64,000 nucleotides of DNA, taken from assembly GCA_963662175.1 (NCBI GenBank), contig OY759215.1, forward strand, positions 21,813,079-21,877,078. The letters are read 5' to 3'. This document shows, piece by piece, positions 35,301 to 50,300 of this stretch. Position numbers and translations under genes: made by a program. Under the pieces are notes generated by a model. The model was not told where the DNA came from. It saw only the letters and a program-made list of their open reading frames with translations, and made no database searches. The stretch is from Aradus depressus (Eukaryota > Arthropoda > Insecta > Hemiptera > Aradidae). How positions within the stretch are numbered: the first letter of the stretch is position 1; every line of letters begins with the position of its first letter.

Positions 35301-38300
35301 ACTGCCTGCAAGAGGTGGGCCTTAGGAGGCCGAGGAACCGGCTGAGGAGTGACTGGGCCCGGCTGGCACGATGTCACCACCACCTGGCACAGACAAACAC
35401 ACGAACATCAGTAAAGGATATATTTAGAGGTACATTACATCTACGTACTAATATGAATACAATAAATATGAGAAAGACAAACAGTAAATAACCTACCCTC
35501 TGTGGATGAAGAGATGTGGAAGTAGTGGACGGAACGTGAGGTGGAGGGGGCGGAGGTGGAGGTGGGGGTGCCTGCTGCGGAGGCCGGACCACACTCGGTC
35601 GAATCGCTGCCACCGGATGGGCTTTAGCTGCCCCCACTCCCTCCTCCAGCCTAGGCCGCTTCTCGGGTGGCTCTCCCCCAGGCTGGGCCTCTCCGGCCAC
35701 CGGAATGTACTGGCCTTCCTCGCACTCCCTCATCGGGATCAGGAGACCCGTCACGGGGTCGATCAGGTTGGTGGGCTCTCCCCCGGGTCCATTGGTCTTG
35801 CGATGCAGAAGGTTTGCCGGTAGTTGCTGCTGTAATGGCTTAAGAGGCAGCTGCTGTAGTGGCTTGAGGGGCGGCTGTTGTAGTGGCTTGAGGGGCGGCT
35901 GCTGTAGTGGCTTGAGGGGCGGCTGTTGTAGTGGCTTGAGGGGCGGCTGTTGTAGTGGCTTGACGGGTGGCTGCTGCTGTGGCACAACCTCTGCGGGCGG
36001 CGTTGCCAGGGCGGGGGTTGGTATTGGAGCTGGCTGCTGGGCCGCTGGCTGAGCGGTTGCAGGAGGGGTCGGGATTGGAGTGGCCTGCCGAGCAGGTGGC
36101 CCGGGAGTACCTGGCTTTTGGGGAGACGGACTCCTAACAGCCGGTGCTGGCTGTGGAGTGGGCTCACTCGGGGTTTGTGGTCGCTGCCCCCCACTCCCTG
36201 CCTGCTTCCGTCTAGGCGACTTCCGGGGCTCTACTGTAGGTAATGACAATAGAGGACCTGAGCTTCTAGTGGTTCTTCTCCCTGTTCTTGTTCCACGGAT
36301 AACATCTTCAATTGTATCATCAACCGTCGTTCTTGAACCATCTTTCTCCTAAAAAACAAAACAAAAAAAAAACATATTAATATATAATATAATGGGATAC
36401 CTACTTGAAATAATTTCGAAGAAAAAAAAAATTATTAATTAGTTCCATTTTTTAATTGAATAATTATTGTATTTATGCATTTTTCTAATTTTTTTGTTTT
36501 ATTTTCATATTTGCTAAACGCTATTGTATCTTATACGTGTGCAAAACCTTTTCTATACCTTATCTTTGTTAGTATTTATCTTAAGTTCCTGCTATTTTCC
36601 CTCATACATACTTGGGTCTGCAATTGTAGTACACAGATGGTCTGAGAGGTTGAAATGTCATATTTTTAGTACTTATTGTAAATTGCTTTCGTTAACTTAA
36701 CGACATCTCTAATGATTCATTCATATAGATATTGAATATATGCTCACCAGGAGCCTCCTGGACTTGCGGGTGGACGGTGCTATGGTGGCTGCCGGAGTAG
36801 GGATGGTGTTGGGGGTTGAGGAGGAGGCGGAGGCGGGAGTGGAGATGGAGGTGGTAGGTGTCTGCTCTGCCTTGATGGTGAGGATCAGTCGGGGCCGCGG
36901 CTCCTCCTCAGAGTCGTCTCTGAACTCGTACACGTCAGCAGGGGTGGGAGTGGCTGCTTCGGGCCGTTGGGCCACCCCACTGCAGGCAGGGAGCCGCCCG
37001 CCACGTCCCCGCCCACCCCCACCGCGGCCTCGCTTCCCTCCCCTCCTCCCTCCTCGGCTCCCTCGAGTACTCGTCGGAGTGGAGACTGTCTCCTTTAACA
37101 CACCTGAAAACAAGTGTCCACAAATCAGATATAAACATGATGCTAGACAAGACATAATTAGTACAATAGCATAACGACTGACACATGGTAAATTACCTTT
37201 CTCCTCAATAGAGTGCGGCTCTACTTCGGATTCCTTCACTGACTTGGGTCTCTTATTCTCTGTGTCAGTGGATTCAGGAGATGGTTCGTTGTTCTCCGGT
37301 TTGGCACTGTTGGTAATGGTTGAAGCTGCTTCCTCCATCTCTTCTATCTCAGCCCCTTTCCCTTTTGTTTCTTTGATGTCCGGAACGTCTCCTTCTTTGA
37401 TGTCTGAAGGTTCATTATCAACTTCCTTTTTAATTTCAACTACTTCATTTTTAACTAATAATTTTTCATCTGAGGGAGCTTTTTCATCACCAGAAATTAT
37501 TTTAACCTCTTCTTCCAACATTTCTTTCTTAATTTCCGTAACCTCTTCTTCAACTTTGATTTCTTTGCCTTCTTCCTCCCTTTCTTGCTTTTCATTTGTT
37601 TCAAGAACCGAAGCAGGTGTTAGTTTGTCAATTTCGACAGGGAGAGCAGTAGCTTTTTTTCTCAACTGAATTTCCCGGACTACTTGTTCGATGGGTTTCG
37701 AAATTTCTGTTTTCATTGCACTAATGTAGTTGCTGCACATTGTTATTTTTCCCGATGTATGTTGTTTGTTTGCAGCTCTTAAAGTTAGGTCTTGAATAAC
37801 GGCATTTAATGGTTTTGGTTCTTCGATACTTGGCTTCGTAAATTTAGTTTCGAATGTTGAAAGACTAATGTTAGTTGGTGTAATTTCATCCACATTATTC
37901 TTTCCTGGTAAAGAAACCTCAGGGTGAGTTATGGAGTTGACCTGCACAGTGAGTGGTGTACTTGCTTGAGTAGATACTAATTTAGGTATATGACTATCGG
38001 CCAAATGTGGTTGTTGTTTCTTTTCATGAGCATGATAATCGATGTTATTCTCATGAGGATGTAGCGGTTTGCTAGCAACTTCTGTAGGTGTTATAACGTT
38101 AACTTTGGAATGTTTCGGTGTAAGTGGCACCGGGGTCCCTGGAGTAGGCTGTGGCTGACTTGATGTAAGATTAATGACCTTTTCCGGATGCGGCACTTGA
38201 TTGGCGGTGGGATTGTGCACTATGTGTGAATTAGAAATTGGCACAGGAGCACGAATATTAAACATTTTAGTCAGATGTTCCCCAGGATGAAGCGTCTGTA

Positions 38301-41300
38301 AAAGAGGTACAGAAGGATTAGGGGATCTGTTGAGAGGCTGCAGAGGGACAGAAGGTTTCACTTGTAACTGCTGTTGGTGCTGCTGTGGAGGAGACAGTAC
38401 CCGAGGACAAGGTTGGATAACTTTCAAGTTGTGTGGACTGAGGGGGTGAGGTGCAGATGACTGCTGAGGACCCTGAATTGCGATGTGGCTCTGCTTCTGT
38501 ACACCAGATTGGGGACTGAGGGGGTGAGGTGCAGAGGACTGTTGAGGACTCTGAATTGCGATGTGGCTCTGCTTCTGTACACCAGATTGGGGACTGAGGG
38601 GGTGAGGTGCGGACGACTGCTGAGGACCCTGAACTGGGACTTGGCTCTGCTTCTGTACACCAGATTGGGGACTGAGGGGGTGAGGTGCGGAGGACTGTTG
38701 AGGACTCTGAATTGCGATGTGGCTCTGCTTCTGTACACCAGATTGGGGACTGAGAGGGTGAGGTGCGGACGACTGTTGAGGACCCTGAACTGGGACATGG
38801 CTCTGCTTTTGTACACCAGATTGGGGACTGAGAAGTGCGACAGGTCTTGGAGGAGCTGCAACAGTAGTCTTAGCTAACTGACAGTTCTGGAGCGGTGGCT
38901 GTGCTGGAGGTTTGACTGGCAGATGAGGCTGTACAAGATGTGGACCGACTCCTTGGTAGCTCGCTACAAGATGCGGGCTAACCTGTTGTTTACCAATCCC
39001 ATGAACTACTTGTGAAGCCAGATGAGACTTCTGAGCTAACACAGGAGAAAGAGGTGACGATGAGGTAACGACCGCAGAGGGACTACTAACAATTGAATGG
39101 ACTTGAGAGACTGGAGAAAGTTTCGTATTAATTGGTGAGTCAAATGGTTTGGAAACTGGCGTGTTGATCACCTGAACATTTAAAGGTTTTACAATTTGAG
39201 CTGTCTGTGGCTGTGGTTGTGAGTGTACTTGATGCACAAGAACAGACTGCGGCACGTTAGCTGCATTAGGAAGAGAGACCACTTTGTCTATCCTTTGAAA
39301 GCAGTGAGGGGCCCCACTTTTTTCGGGGGGTTTAGTGGCAGCAGTTGTTGCTATAACGTTACGGACGTTGGGTGGATTCGCCTGAGAAGATGGACCAGTA
39401 ATTGGCTTTACTTCAACTTTGGACGGAACTCTCTCTTCGCTTACTAACACTGGCTCATCATCATCCTCCATCGTTTCCACCCGTCCACTACTTACAATCT
39501 TTGTTCCAACCACAGATTTATTAGGCTCAGTCAATTTAACGGGCCTTTCTATAGTTTTTTCCTCCAATACTTTGCCGCCTCCGTCTTTAGCTTCACGAAT
39601 TTCATTCGTTTGTTTTTCTTCCTTGGGTTGAGAAACCTCTTCACATTTTTTTACAGCATTCATTAAATTTCTAACAACTGACTGTTTGTCTGATTGGGAA
39701 GGCTTACCAGTAACTCTGTTCTTTGAAGGATCACTACTATCCTCGATTTTAGGGGTATTTAATTTAAGGTCTGGAGTGGGAGGAATCTGGAGAGGTTTTT
39801 CTGGTTCTTTCACGGGCGATTCGGTTGAGCAAGCCAATGACATTATTCTTTCTTCCAAACCCTCCCTTGTATCATTTTGGCGATAGTAAGAAGCAGGGAT
39901 GTCAGGGGTTCTAGGTGGCTTCGAAAAATCAATTGGATCAAATGTATCTTCCGTGTCAGTATCTATTTGTAAATCGGGTTCTGAAACAGGAGTATCGGGT
40001 TTTGGTGTATCTTCAGAGTATCCTTCGAAGACAGGGCTACTGAAGGTGTCCTCCATAAGCAGAGCAGCTACTGCATCTTCCGTTTCTTCCTGAGATATCA
40101 CTGGTTTTTCTTCTGTTGAAGGTTGCTCATCTTGCTCATCTTTGTCTTTTTCTTCATACTTTTCTTGCGGTGATGACTCTTCCAAAGTTGTTTCTGATAT
40201 ACTTTTTACTGCTGTTTCATGAATATTTTCGTCGACTTCGGATCCGAAGCCAGGAATGTCAGGTTTTTTGTGCTGAACGGACTGGGGAGGACTGTCTAGA
40301 AGAGTAGATAGCGAAGATGAATTATGCCTGTTGCCCTGCGGTGAGGAAACAGAACTCTCCTCCTTAGATTGCGACTCCTCGTATTGTGCCCCTTCAAATT
40401 CAGTTTTACTGGTTTCTTCTTCTACTCTCAACCTTTCAACGTCAGTTTCAGTACCTCTACTTATTTCTTCTTTGATTTCTCTCTTCCTGTCATCTTCTTG
40501 TGTTATTACAGAAATTTCGTGGTCTTTAGAAAGGATAGGACTGATACACTCGGGATCGATAACACGATGGTGTTTACTTTTTTCTTCACGTGACTTCTTC
40601 CTCTTCTTCTTCTTTATTTTTATTGGCTCTTCAGGAAGGATATCTTCAGACGTATCCAACAACTTGGCTTCAATAGCTCGCCCTGCCTCATCAAGATCAC
40701 GTAATTTTTTCTCCCTTCGTTTCTTCTCCTTCTTTCTTATATTTTCACGCTCCGATTCAGAATCAGATCCATAAATTTGAGAGACTTGCCATTTATTTAT
40801 TTCTCTTGCTTTCTCTGAATCATCAGATAAAGGTCCAAATATATCTTCAAATTTCTCTTCCCTCTTATTTGATGAAATTTCTTTGTCACTCTTCTTTTTC
40901 TTAGATTTCTTTTCATCATCATCTTCCCTATGGGACTTCTTCTTCTCTTTTTTAGATGAATGTTTCCTGATGACACCTTCGTCCAATGCTTCAAAGTTCT
41001 TCTTTTTCTGTTTCTTTTTATGCGACTTTTTCCGATGTTGCTCTGATGTAGTACTGTCCAGTGAATTTCTTCTAAATGAATCAGGAGAGGACTGCAGATT
41101 GTGTTGCCTCTGGTCGTGGTCGGTCCCTGTAAAGTGGTTCATCTCGACAGGCCTACTAACAAACACATCATTAATGGGATCATTACTGAATGTTTTAGCA
41201 ATGACCGACTCAGCTCTTACCGAATCCTCAAATCCTAAATCACCCTCACTTTCATCTGACTGTATTCTCGCACTTTTTATCTTGACTATATTGAGTTTCA

Positions 41301-44300
41301 AACTATCATCTTCGGAGGTGTCAGATACTATTTTTCTTGCTTTCAGTTCAGTCTCAAAAGAAATATTTCTTGAAGTTTTAATTTTTGGAGTGCTATGTTT
41401 GATGACAGCATCATCTTCTGAAATATCGGATACAATTTTTCTATTATTTTTAGATTCGTAATCGGCATATCTGTTCAACCTTTGTCTTGATGTAACAATG
41501 GAGTCATCCTCTGATGTATCACAAACAATTTTCCTAGATCTTATTCGTATATCTGTTTCGGAACAGGCATCATCTTCGGAACTGGTGATGAGCATCAATT
41601 TGTTGCAACGTCTGCCACTTCCCTTTTCCGAATCAGAGTCTTCGTCGTAAGAAGTGGATCGTTTCTTTTCTTCACGTTTGGCTCGACATGCTTTCAACTG
41701 ATGGAACTTCTCCTTAAGTTTTTCCTGCCTTTTTTCTTCCTCCAGTTTTTGCATATTCTTGGTGGACCTTGCCTTCACCTTGTCATACATTGAAATGTAG
41801 GCTGGCTCGTCGTCAACAATGTCAAATATAGAGTGTTGCTGTTGTTGCTGCTGCTGCTGTTGCTGTTGTTGTTGCTGCCTCAGAGACTTATTGGCTTTAC
41901 TTTCTTCATCACCACTTCCCAGATCACTCTCGCTGGCTGTTCCATTTTCCCTGGGTCTTATTTTAAACTTCCTTTCCTCTTTTCGTTTCTCCCCGCTATG
42001 CCTTTTCTCCTTTCGAACTGCTGGTTTCATCATTTTCTCTTCGATTTGAGGCAAATCATGAGAATCTTCCTTCTTCCTCTGTTCACGTTCTTTGTCTTCT
42101 TTGATTTTCTCTTCCAGAAGTCTTGAGTAACCCTTATGTTTTTCACTGCTGCTCTTTCGACTGCTCCCGCTACTCCGTCCACTATCCTTAGAATCTCTTC
42201 TCTCAGGCTTTATCCTCTTTGCATCTTCCCCGTTATCCAGACTGTCCTGTGAACTGAGTCGCCTCTTGCAGCCGATGGTGGCAGGCCAGCTGCTACGGTC
42301 CTTCCTCTTCTCTTTTTTGATGGATTCTGCTTTATGGTCTTCTTCGAAATGTGCCTTCCTACATTCTGTGTCAAGAGAGTAGTCATCATGATCCCCGTTA
42401 ACTTTGACTTCTGTCAGGTCTAGCTCCTTCATCCGTTTCAACTTTTCCTCCCTTTCTTTCTTCTTATCTTCAGCTTCCTTCAGTAGAACGACATCCTGAG
42501 GATCATGATCTTTCTTCTTCTCTTTATCTTCTCTTTTTTTATCCACAATATCACATTCCTTCTTTCTAGAATATTCCTTGTATCGGTAATTGTCATCTTT
42601 GGTTTTTAGAGTGTCAAACAACTCACTTTCTCTTCTCCTATCTTCTTTGTGCTTCATGGAATCATCTTTTAGTTTATGATCATCAAGTTCTTTCCTTCTG
42701 TCAATGCTTTTATGCCTCTCTACATCCTTTGTACGGCAATTTTCCCCAGTTATATGATCTCTTTTATGTCGATCATGTTTAAATTTGGGGAGATCTATAG
42801 AGGAATCATTCTTCTTGTCAATTAAAACTTCACCATCTTCTTTCTTCACTTTGTCCGTATCGAAATACCTATTATCAACTGACTCCTTCTTCCTATCACT
42901 TCTAGTATCACAATGCTCATCCTTTCGTCGCTCCAAAAATGTATCATTTTCTTTTTTGCCTTCTCCATCTTTTAATTTGAGATCATTGGAGTCGGATTCG
43001 AACTCTCTCTTGCCGTCTTCCAGAGAACAGATGCTCTCTTTCCTTTTGTCAGAGTCCCTATGCCTGCTACTGGTCGTTATGTCGTTGCTGACATCGTTAG
43101 AACAAACAATTTTTATAGTTTCCTTTAGCCGGTCTTCCTTCTTTTCCTTTGATTTTTGATGAAATGAATCAGAATGTTCGTCCTTTTGTTTGTCATCGGA
43201 AACCTCTGAATCTTTTTTAACTCTCCTATCTGATGGATCAGAGTGCTTCCTGTCTTTGTGCCTGTTATTTTCTGGATGGTCTGGACTTTTCTTTGATCTA
43301 TGTTTGCCCTCCAGGTGGTCATTATCTCGTTCTTTCTTCTTTTCCTTCTCCGAACTGTACTCCTTTCGATGTTTGGCTGCATTGACTTCATCTACTTTGA
43401 CAGCTGTTGTTGAATCTGAATCCCTCCGGTCCTTATAATGACCATAATTTCTTTCCGCAAAGCCAAACACCTTCTTGAAGAGGGAATGTTCCTTGGATAC
43501 TTCATTTTCCGAAGGTTTCCTCTTGTCCATTTCTTTCGGCTTGGACATCTGAAGGAGTTCCACTATCTGTTCTTCGTGATCTTTCTTACCACTTCTAGCT
43601 TCTGAAAGATCACAACTGGTTCTCTTCTCTTTCACCCTGTGGGTCTCCCCACATTCCGGACTGATCCTCTCAATCTTCTTCTCAGAATGATCGCAACTAT
43701 CCCTCCTCCTTTCTGAGTGTTCTTTCTTCTCTTTATGCCTGTTTAGGGTCTCGGAGACCACCTCTTTTTTCTTTTCAGATTCACTTGTTTCTTCCTTTTC
43801 TCGTTTTTCAACTGAATCTATTTCTTTTTTATGATCAGGTACCTTTTTAATATGTTTTAGATTGTCAGACAATTCAGTACTGTCTTTAATCCTTCTTTTA
43901 TCTCTTTCTGAATTCACACCAAGTACATCTTTTTTCTTGTCGTGATCCACATTAAGCCTTGTATTTATTTCATTTTCCCTTTTCTTTTCTATATCACTAG
44001 TAGACAATTTTCTAGGTTTGTCCAAATCAGGTGTAGTTTTAGGCCCTTCTACATGGTGAACTTCTTCGACGGATGATTTCTTAGCTTCTTTTTTAGACAG
44101 TTCGTTATCACATTCCGAACTGCCTCTCCGCCTTTCGTTAGACTCCTTATCCTTGGTCCTTTCACAAAGGCTGGTGTCCTTGGATTCCACACTAGGTCTC
44201 CGCTTGTCCGTCACACTCACCCGCCTTTCCGTCACCTGGCTGTCCTTCACTTTGTCACATTCACTAAGGTCCTCCTTTTTTATACTATCAACACTTCGTA

Positions 44301-47300
44301 TACTTTCCACCGACTCATCGCGAGATTTCCGCCTACCTTCTTCTTTCTTTTCATCGGTACTCTCCCTTCTCAGTGGTGTCACCTTGGGTGGTTTCACTAG
44401 AGAAACCGGTGAGGATATTTCTCTTTTAACCTCTGTCGTTTTACTGCAGGGGGGAACTGCAGGTTTCATGACAGGAGGTGGTGTGGCTGCAACTTTGAAC
44501 TTGTCAGGTACAATAATGGGCTGCCGAGGACTAGTTTCACTTTTATCCGCCTGGGGGGATGAGATCTTGGGCGGAGGAAACTGCCTCGGTTGTGTACAAT
44601 TAGTAAGGAATGTCGCTGCTGGCTTGATTAGTTCAGTCACCGACGAACAAGTGTTGGAAGAAGTGACCACAGTAGGGGCAGTAATAGTGGCGGTCACTGC
44701 CGGGGGGTGGCTAGGGAAGGGGTACTGGAGTCCCTTGGCAGCCGGCGACGAAGGACTCTTGACCGCCGGGGAGCTCAGAGGTGACATGTCGAGCCTACCT
44801 CCTCTCAGTAGGCTGGCTCTAGCCGGGATAAATTCTCTAGGCTCGTATTTCTCTCCAAAATTCTCAAGCCTCTTGGAGTCTTCATCAAAGACGGACCTCT
44901 TGGCAAGAACGGATTTGACGATCTCCGAAGGTTGTAGCTCATATAAATCCAACTGAAGTAACTTGTGCTTCACTTTGACACTGGAAGTGTCTACTTTGGT
45001 TAGGCCAGCTCGAGATCCACTCCACTTTTCATACTTTTCATCGAGGGATTTGAGTCTCTCTTCCCATTCCGGGGAAGGTTCTGAGTCAGATGATGAAGAA
45101 TGAGTGAGAGGGCTGGCTGGAGGGCTGGGAGGGACGGGCCGCGGGGACAGCACCTGAGACGCGAACCTCGGAAGCGGCAATGAGAGGGGATCGGGTGGCC
45201 TCGACTCCCGGTTCTGTCTCCGCGGCTCCACAGGCAGGTTCTCGGGTCGTTCATCGCAGAGAGGGGTTCCCGGCCGGGATCCATCTCCGCTCTGACTCCT
45301 CCGATGTTTGTTACATCTTCTCTTGCCAGTTCCTTCTTCACCGGAGCTTCCACACTCGTCCAAGGATTCTATCAGAGAGACTCTATCCTTCTGAAGGTGC
45401 CTGATTTCACCTGGGACTGAGCTGGTTGTTACAGTTATCGACGTTTCATCCGACTGACTCACATCTTCGTAACTCCTGAAAAAAAAGAGACACAGATGGT
45501 AAGTAACTTTCTTTTTACTGCCTCCTAAATTACGTTCACATCTTTTATTTCCTCAATATCATTTCCCCTCACTGAAACGATGTCAACTTAAATGGAATAT
45601 AATTATCTCATCAATATTTCAATCTATAAGGCTAGCAAACTGCTGCAGCAGTGGTATTCAAATCGTGTTGTCCAAACAAAACAAATTGTTTTCCTTCTAC
45701 CTTATATGGACATTATTTCCAATAGAATAACCATTTCAGGAGAGCCTCCTGGAATTTGGTCACATTCGTTCTAACAATAATTCCTACCAAATTAGCTCAA
45801 TCAGATAAGATTAACACGTGCGAAAAAAAATAAAAATAAGTACTATAAATCAGTCTCTCAGATATGGGCACCGCAGCGAGAGAATTGTAGGAATATTTTT
45901 AAGCAAAATAAAAAAAATATTTATCTGCAAATACAGGTATCTACTGTCTGGCGGGCCGCAATAGAATACAAAGACTGAGGCTGCCTACCCTTGCTATAGA
46001 TGGACACATACATTTATTCTAGCCAAATAAGTCCATTTTTTGGGCACTAACTAGTAGCTGCATTTTGGGTTGGATATTAGGATGGTCCCATCCAACCGAA
46101 AATCAGCACAAAGGGATTCATTCAGTCTGAGTAAAGCCCTAAAAATTGACTAATTTAGCTGGATTAAATTATAAATCAATTACATTATTTGAAAAATATT
46201 TTTCATGAACTAATGGATGGACTTCTCTGTCAAAATTTGCCGTCAATATAGCTTTTTATTCAGTAATTTTTCACATAATACCAAGTTTCATAACATATAT
46301 AAAATAATGTAAACACATATATAAAATAATGTAAACAACTGAAAAAAATCTAAGAATATGAAGATTGAATTTATTCAAACTTTGAGCGCAAATATAATCG
46401 GATTAAGCAAAAATTGTTTAAGCATTATTTTTAGATGTAGTTCCGGGAGGCATTCCTTGCAAAATTAGAAAAAAATGATCCACCGCATAAATAAATTCCA
46501 CCCTCAATGAGAGTCAGGTTCAAGGTAAGTAGGTACTGACCTGTAGGCAGGGCGATCTGTGAGAGAGCCGGCTGGGGTGATGGCTGGAGGAGGGAACCTC
46601 GCCCTCGGAGCAGAGGAGCCCCGGGCGGGCAGGGCTGTGCCTCGATACCGTGCACAGCCGGTCCCACTGTACCTGGGGTTCGGAGGATTAGTCGAGGAGT
46701 GACTGTCGAACACCCGGACACCAGGCGACGTCCCCGCAACACCACCCCCACCTCCACCACTGTTAATAGCAAAAAACAAACAACGTTAGCAACACAAACA
46801 GCTGTGACCAATAGGTGAATCAGATTTGAATATTTAGTTGAGATTTGTGACCACTAGATGGATTGGTATACACGCGACTATTCAATTAAGATTTGATGCC
46901 GACAGGTCGAATCTGACTGACCGCTACAATTAGCTCAACCAGTAAAATAAAAAATGCTAATATAACTCAATAAAAACTGCAATTCACAGAAATGATTATG
47001 TCCAATTTTGATTATAAATTTTACATTATAAACCTACGTATCAACAACTCCAACTATGGGTTCATGTCTTCAAGAAATAGACAATATTATAAAGTAGAAC
47101 ACAATACACATTTTCCCCACTAATAAGAGATAATATCGGATGAACCATGAACGAGTAAAAACCAGGGGCCCCCGACATGTCCTAGCTCAAACAACAAGAT
47201 TCTGCCCATGCCAGTGTCCAGCCGAAGTATTAGGAAATTTAATTTTCATAATAAAAACATCAGTTTATATTTTGGCCGAAGAACAAAACAGCCAAATTGG

Positions 47301-50300
47301 TTTATTTTGGGTTCATGTAAACTTTTAATGGACCATCCCGCAAGTTCGGCTCTATTACAAAACGGATAGGGGAAAATTTAGAAACAGGAAGAGATGGAGA
47401 AAACTGGGAGTCAAGACTAAGCGGATATATTGGAACGGTTATTTTTTTTTAAATTAAAGTCATGCCCGAGTTTTAACTACAAGAGCATATCAGCTACTAC
47501 GCTCTTTCATCACTCTGGTGGACATGAGCCCGACTCACTACTAAGGGAGTTCTAAATTTTGCCTACCCTAAATTTTTATTCACCTATACTCGGCGACACG
47601 AAATAAGACGGGTGGATGGAAATGCGGCGTTGTCAATTCATGCTTTACCACCTACTGGGTTGGGTGCTAACTTCACATAGGTAAGAAAGGCCTCATGCTG
47701 GGGGTAGGCAACGTGGCTCTCACAGCGTTGTCACATATGATGCTTTCGGGGCCGGCCACGATCCCTTTCCTCGATCCCCGGTTACAAGTGCGGCAACATG
47801 ACATATTTCCCGAATCGCCTTATTTCGTGTCGCAGGGTATAGGGTAGGGGTCTTTAACGAGTACCTGACATCGTACAGGCTCTGGACCATCGCTTAACGT
47901 CCCATCCGAAGGAAGTCGTGCTCAAGTTTATTTTACCTCCCAGATAAAATAAACTTTTTAATTAAAACAATTTATTCACGGAGTACAAAGTGAATTGCCA
48001 ACATTATATCAGCTTTCTTAATTTATACAGAGTAACACAAAATCTTACCTATTTTCAAAGGTGGTATGAACAGAAGTTGAGGTCTGTTTGTCAATATGGT
48101 CGTAAAAAGAATCCTGACATTCACGGGAAGCATAATCAACTTGAAGTTTGCGACCTCGTAACATTACGCCCCTCATTTCCTTCACAGCCTGTTGAGCGCA
48201 TGGGATCTACAAAAAATAAAAATAAAAAAGTTGATATATTACCACTGAAAAGTGAATTGAGAAATCAATGATAAGAGTAGTAAGGTGAGGCAGGTTACCT
48301 GTTCGTAGGTGACAAGGGCCTGACCTCTGGAGCGGTCGATGGCCACATGAGTCACAGGACCAAACTGGCTGAACTGTTGATTTACGTACTTCTCCGTCAC
48401 ATTCTCTGAAATCACAACCAAATATTATAATATCGAGGGCTCATTGTTGGTTCCATCGGTGTCACTAGAGCTCTCTGCTACAAATACTCTGGGCAACCAG
48501 TCAAACCAATACAACACTAATTCTGGTAAACATTACTGAATAATCAACCAGGAAACATAAGCTTCAGCAAGGTCGTAACGAATCCTTTTTTTCTTTCATC
48601 GCCAAATAAATTCATACCAGTTTTAGTTCACGATTTCCTGTCACTAGGTGGACTGTGAAAATTTAGTCAAATCGCAACCCAGAAAGCTTATTGCATCAAA
48701 AAATATATTACATGCTTCACTGCATCGGACTTATGTGTTTCATTACCCTTTTCCCGTTGTTCGACATTTGCACTCACAGTTTTTTTCAAACATTTTATAT
48801 GGCTTCTAAAACATGTACCAAAACTCCTAAACTACCAAGAAATTTTAAAAACGGCTATTTCAAGTATGGTGAAATGTGAAATCTCCATTTTTTCAAAGAT
48901 TAAATTAATATTAACTCTCTTGGAAGAGCTACATTACAAGAATTTTAAAATCTTTATTTTCTCCCGCTTATATGCCTTGAATTCCACCCAAATTGTATAC
49001 TTTATTTATACGACGGATTGTAATAAAGTTGAAATGAAAGGAACGAGAAAAAATGATAAATAGTTCCTTGAACTTCATTTCAATCCTTTCTTTATATATA
49101 GCATTCTAAAAAATAACACAATATTTATTTTCACCTAATCCTTGTTTATGCTTATTATTAACTTATATTTCTTAATAAGTTCAAAAATATAAAACAAAAC
49201 AATTACCGGCAATGCCGTCGACCCAAACACAACTAGTATGCATTGATTTTCCAAAACCGAGCTTGATTCTGTTCCCGCCAATATGTTCCCCATCCAAAGT
49301 TCTCATGGCTCGAACCACGCTTCCAATGTCGGAGAACTGGCAAAACGCGTACGACGAAGATGTACCCTGCTTCTTGATATCTATATCCTACAGACAAAAA
49401 CAAAAACATAGGTATAACATTGATATCTTTCGTCGTAAATAATTAAAATTGGATTTCTAAAATTTATAATCAATTTTATTAAGAATATCCCAGCACTTTG
49501 AATTTTGCAGATAAAAATGTATCCTTAGCAAGGCTGTATAAAAAAATTTGACTGTTGTAAGTGATAATTGGGTGTTTGAAAAGTCAACTGGCCTATCTTT
49601 ATTTTTTTTAATTCGGAAAAACACTTTCATAAATAATTTTTCTTTTTTGGAATAAGTTAAATTTCAGTCAAATAATAGACCACTTTGTCTTTCAATAGTT
49701 CAATTATAAATTAAATATCACTAGGAATAATTATATTATAATAATTCATTGTTTGCATAAAACAGATATATTCATATAAATTTATTATTATTGTTAATAA
49801 TAACTAAAGGCACTAAGTTCACCCTGTAGTATAAAATCGAGGTAAGCTCAAAGAAATTAGTGCGTCTCATGAAACTGCTCCTTCAAATCAGGAGAATGTA
49901 GCAATGTATCTTAGGATATCTTTGAAAAGCCAAATTATTTTATTTTACTAATTTTTATGTACTTGCTTCGTGACTTCTCTTTCTGACCATAAAAATACTG
50001 TGTTTAATATCTATGCATTTAATTAAAGTTGAAAAAAACTTTAGCCAACGTTAATCTTTACTCCTTAACTACCTACACTAGGAAACACAACTCTACATCT
50101 ATAATCCTTTGAACAATCTAATCCAATGCTGTTGATATTGTTTCAATGGAAACATGTACCTCTCTATATGTTATAAATAATAACAAACACAATGGAAATC
50201 TCTGTTTATCAATGATTAGCTTTAATATGATAACAGAGTTATTTCTGCACTTATGAATAAAATATTCAAACTGCTCTAAGTAGAAAAAATGTCAAGTAAC

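Noticed and set aside
37089..37186. Membrane-spanning segment in Spen
   Set aside because: The hydrophobic stretch is the read-through of a 93-nt intron with good GT-AG sites; the spliced frame is continuous without it.
40331..44956. Long plus-strand open frames opposite the giant spen exon
   Set aside because: They are Ser/Leu/Phe-rich mirror frames of a Lys/Glu-rich coding exon and have no independent support.
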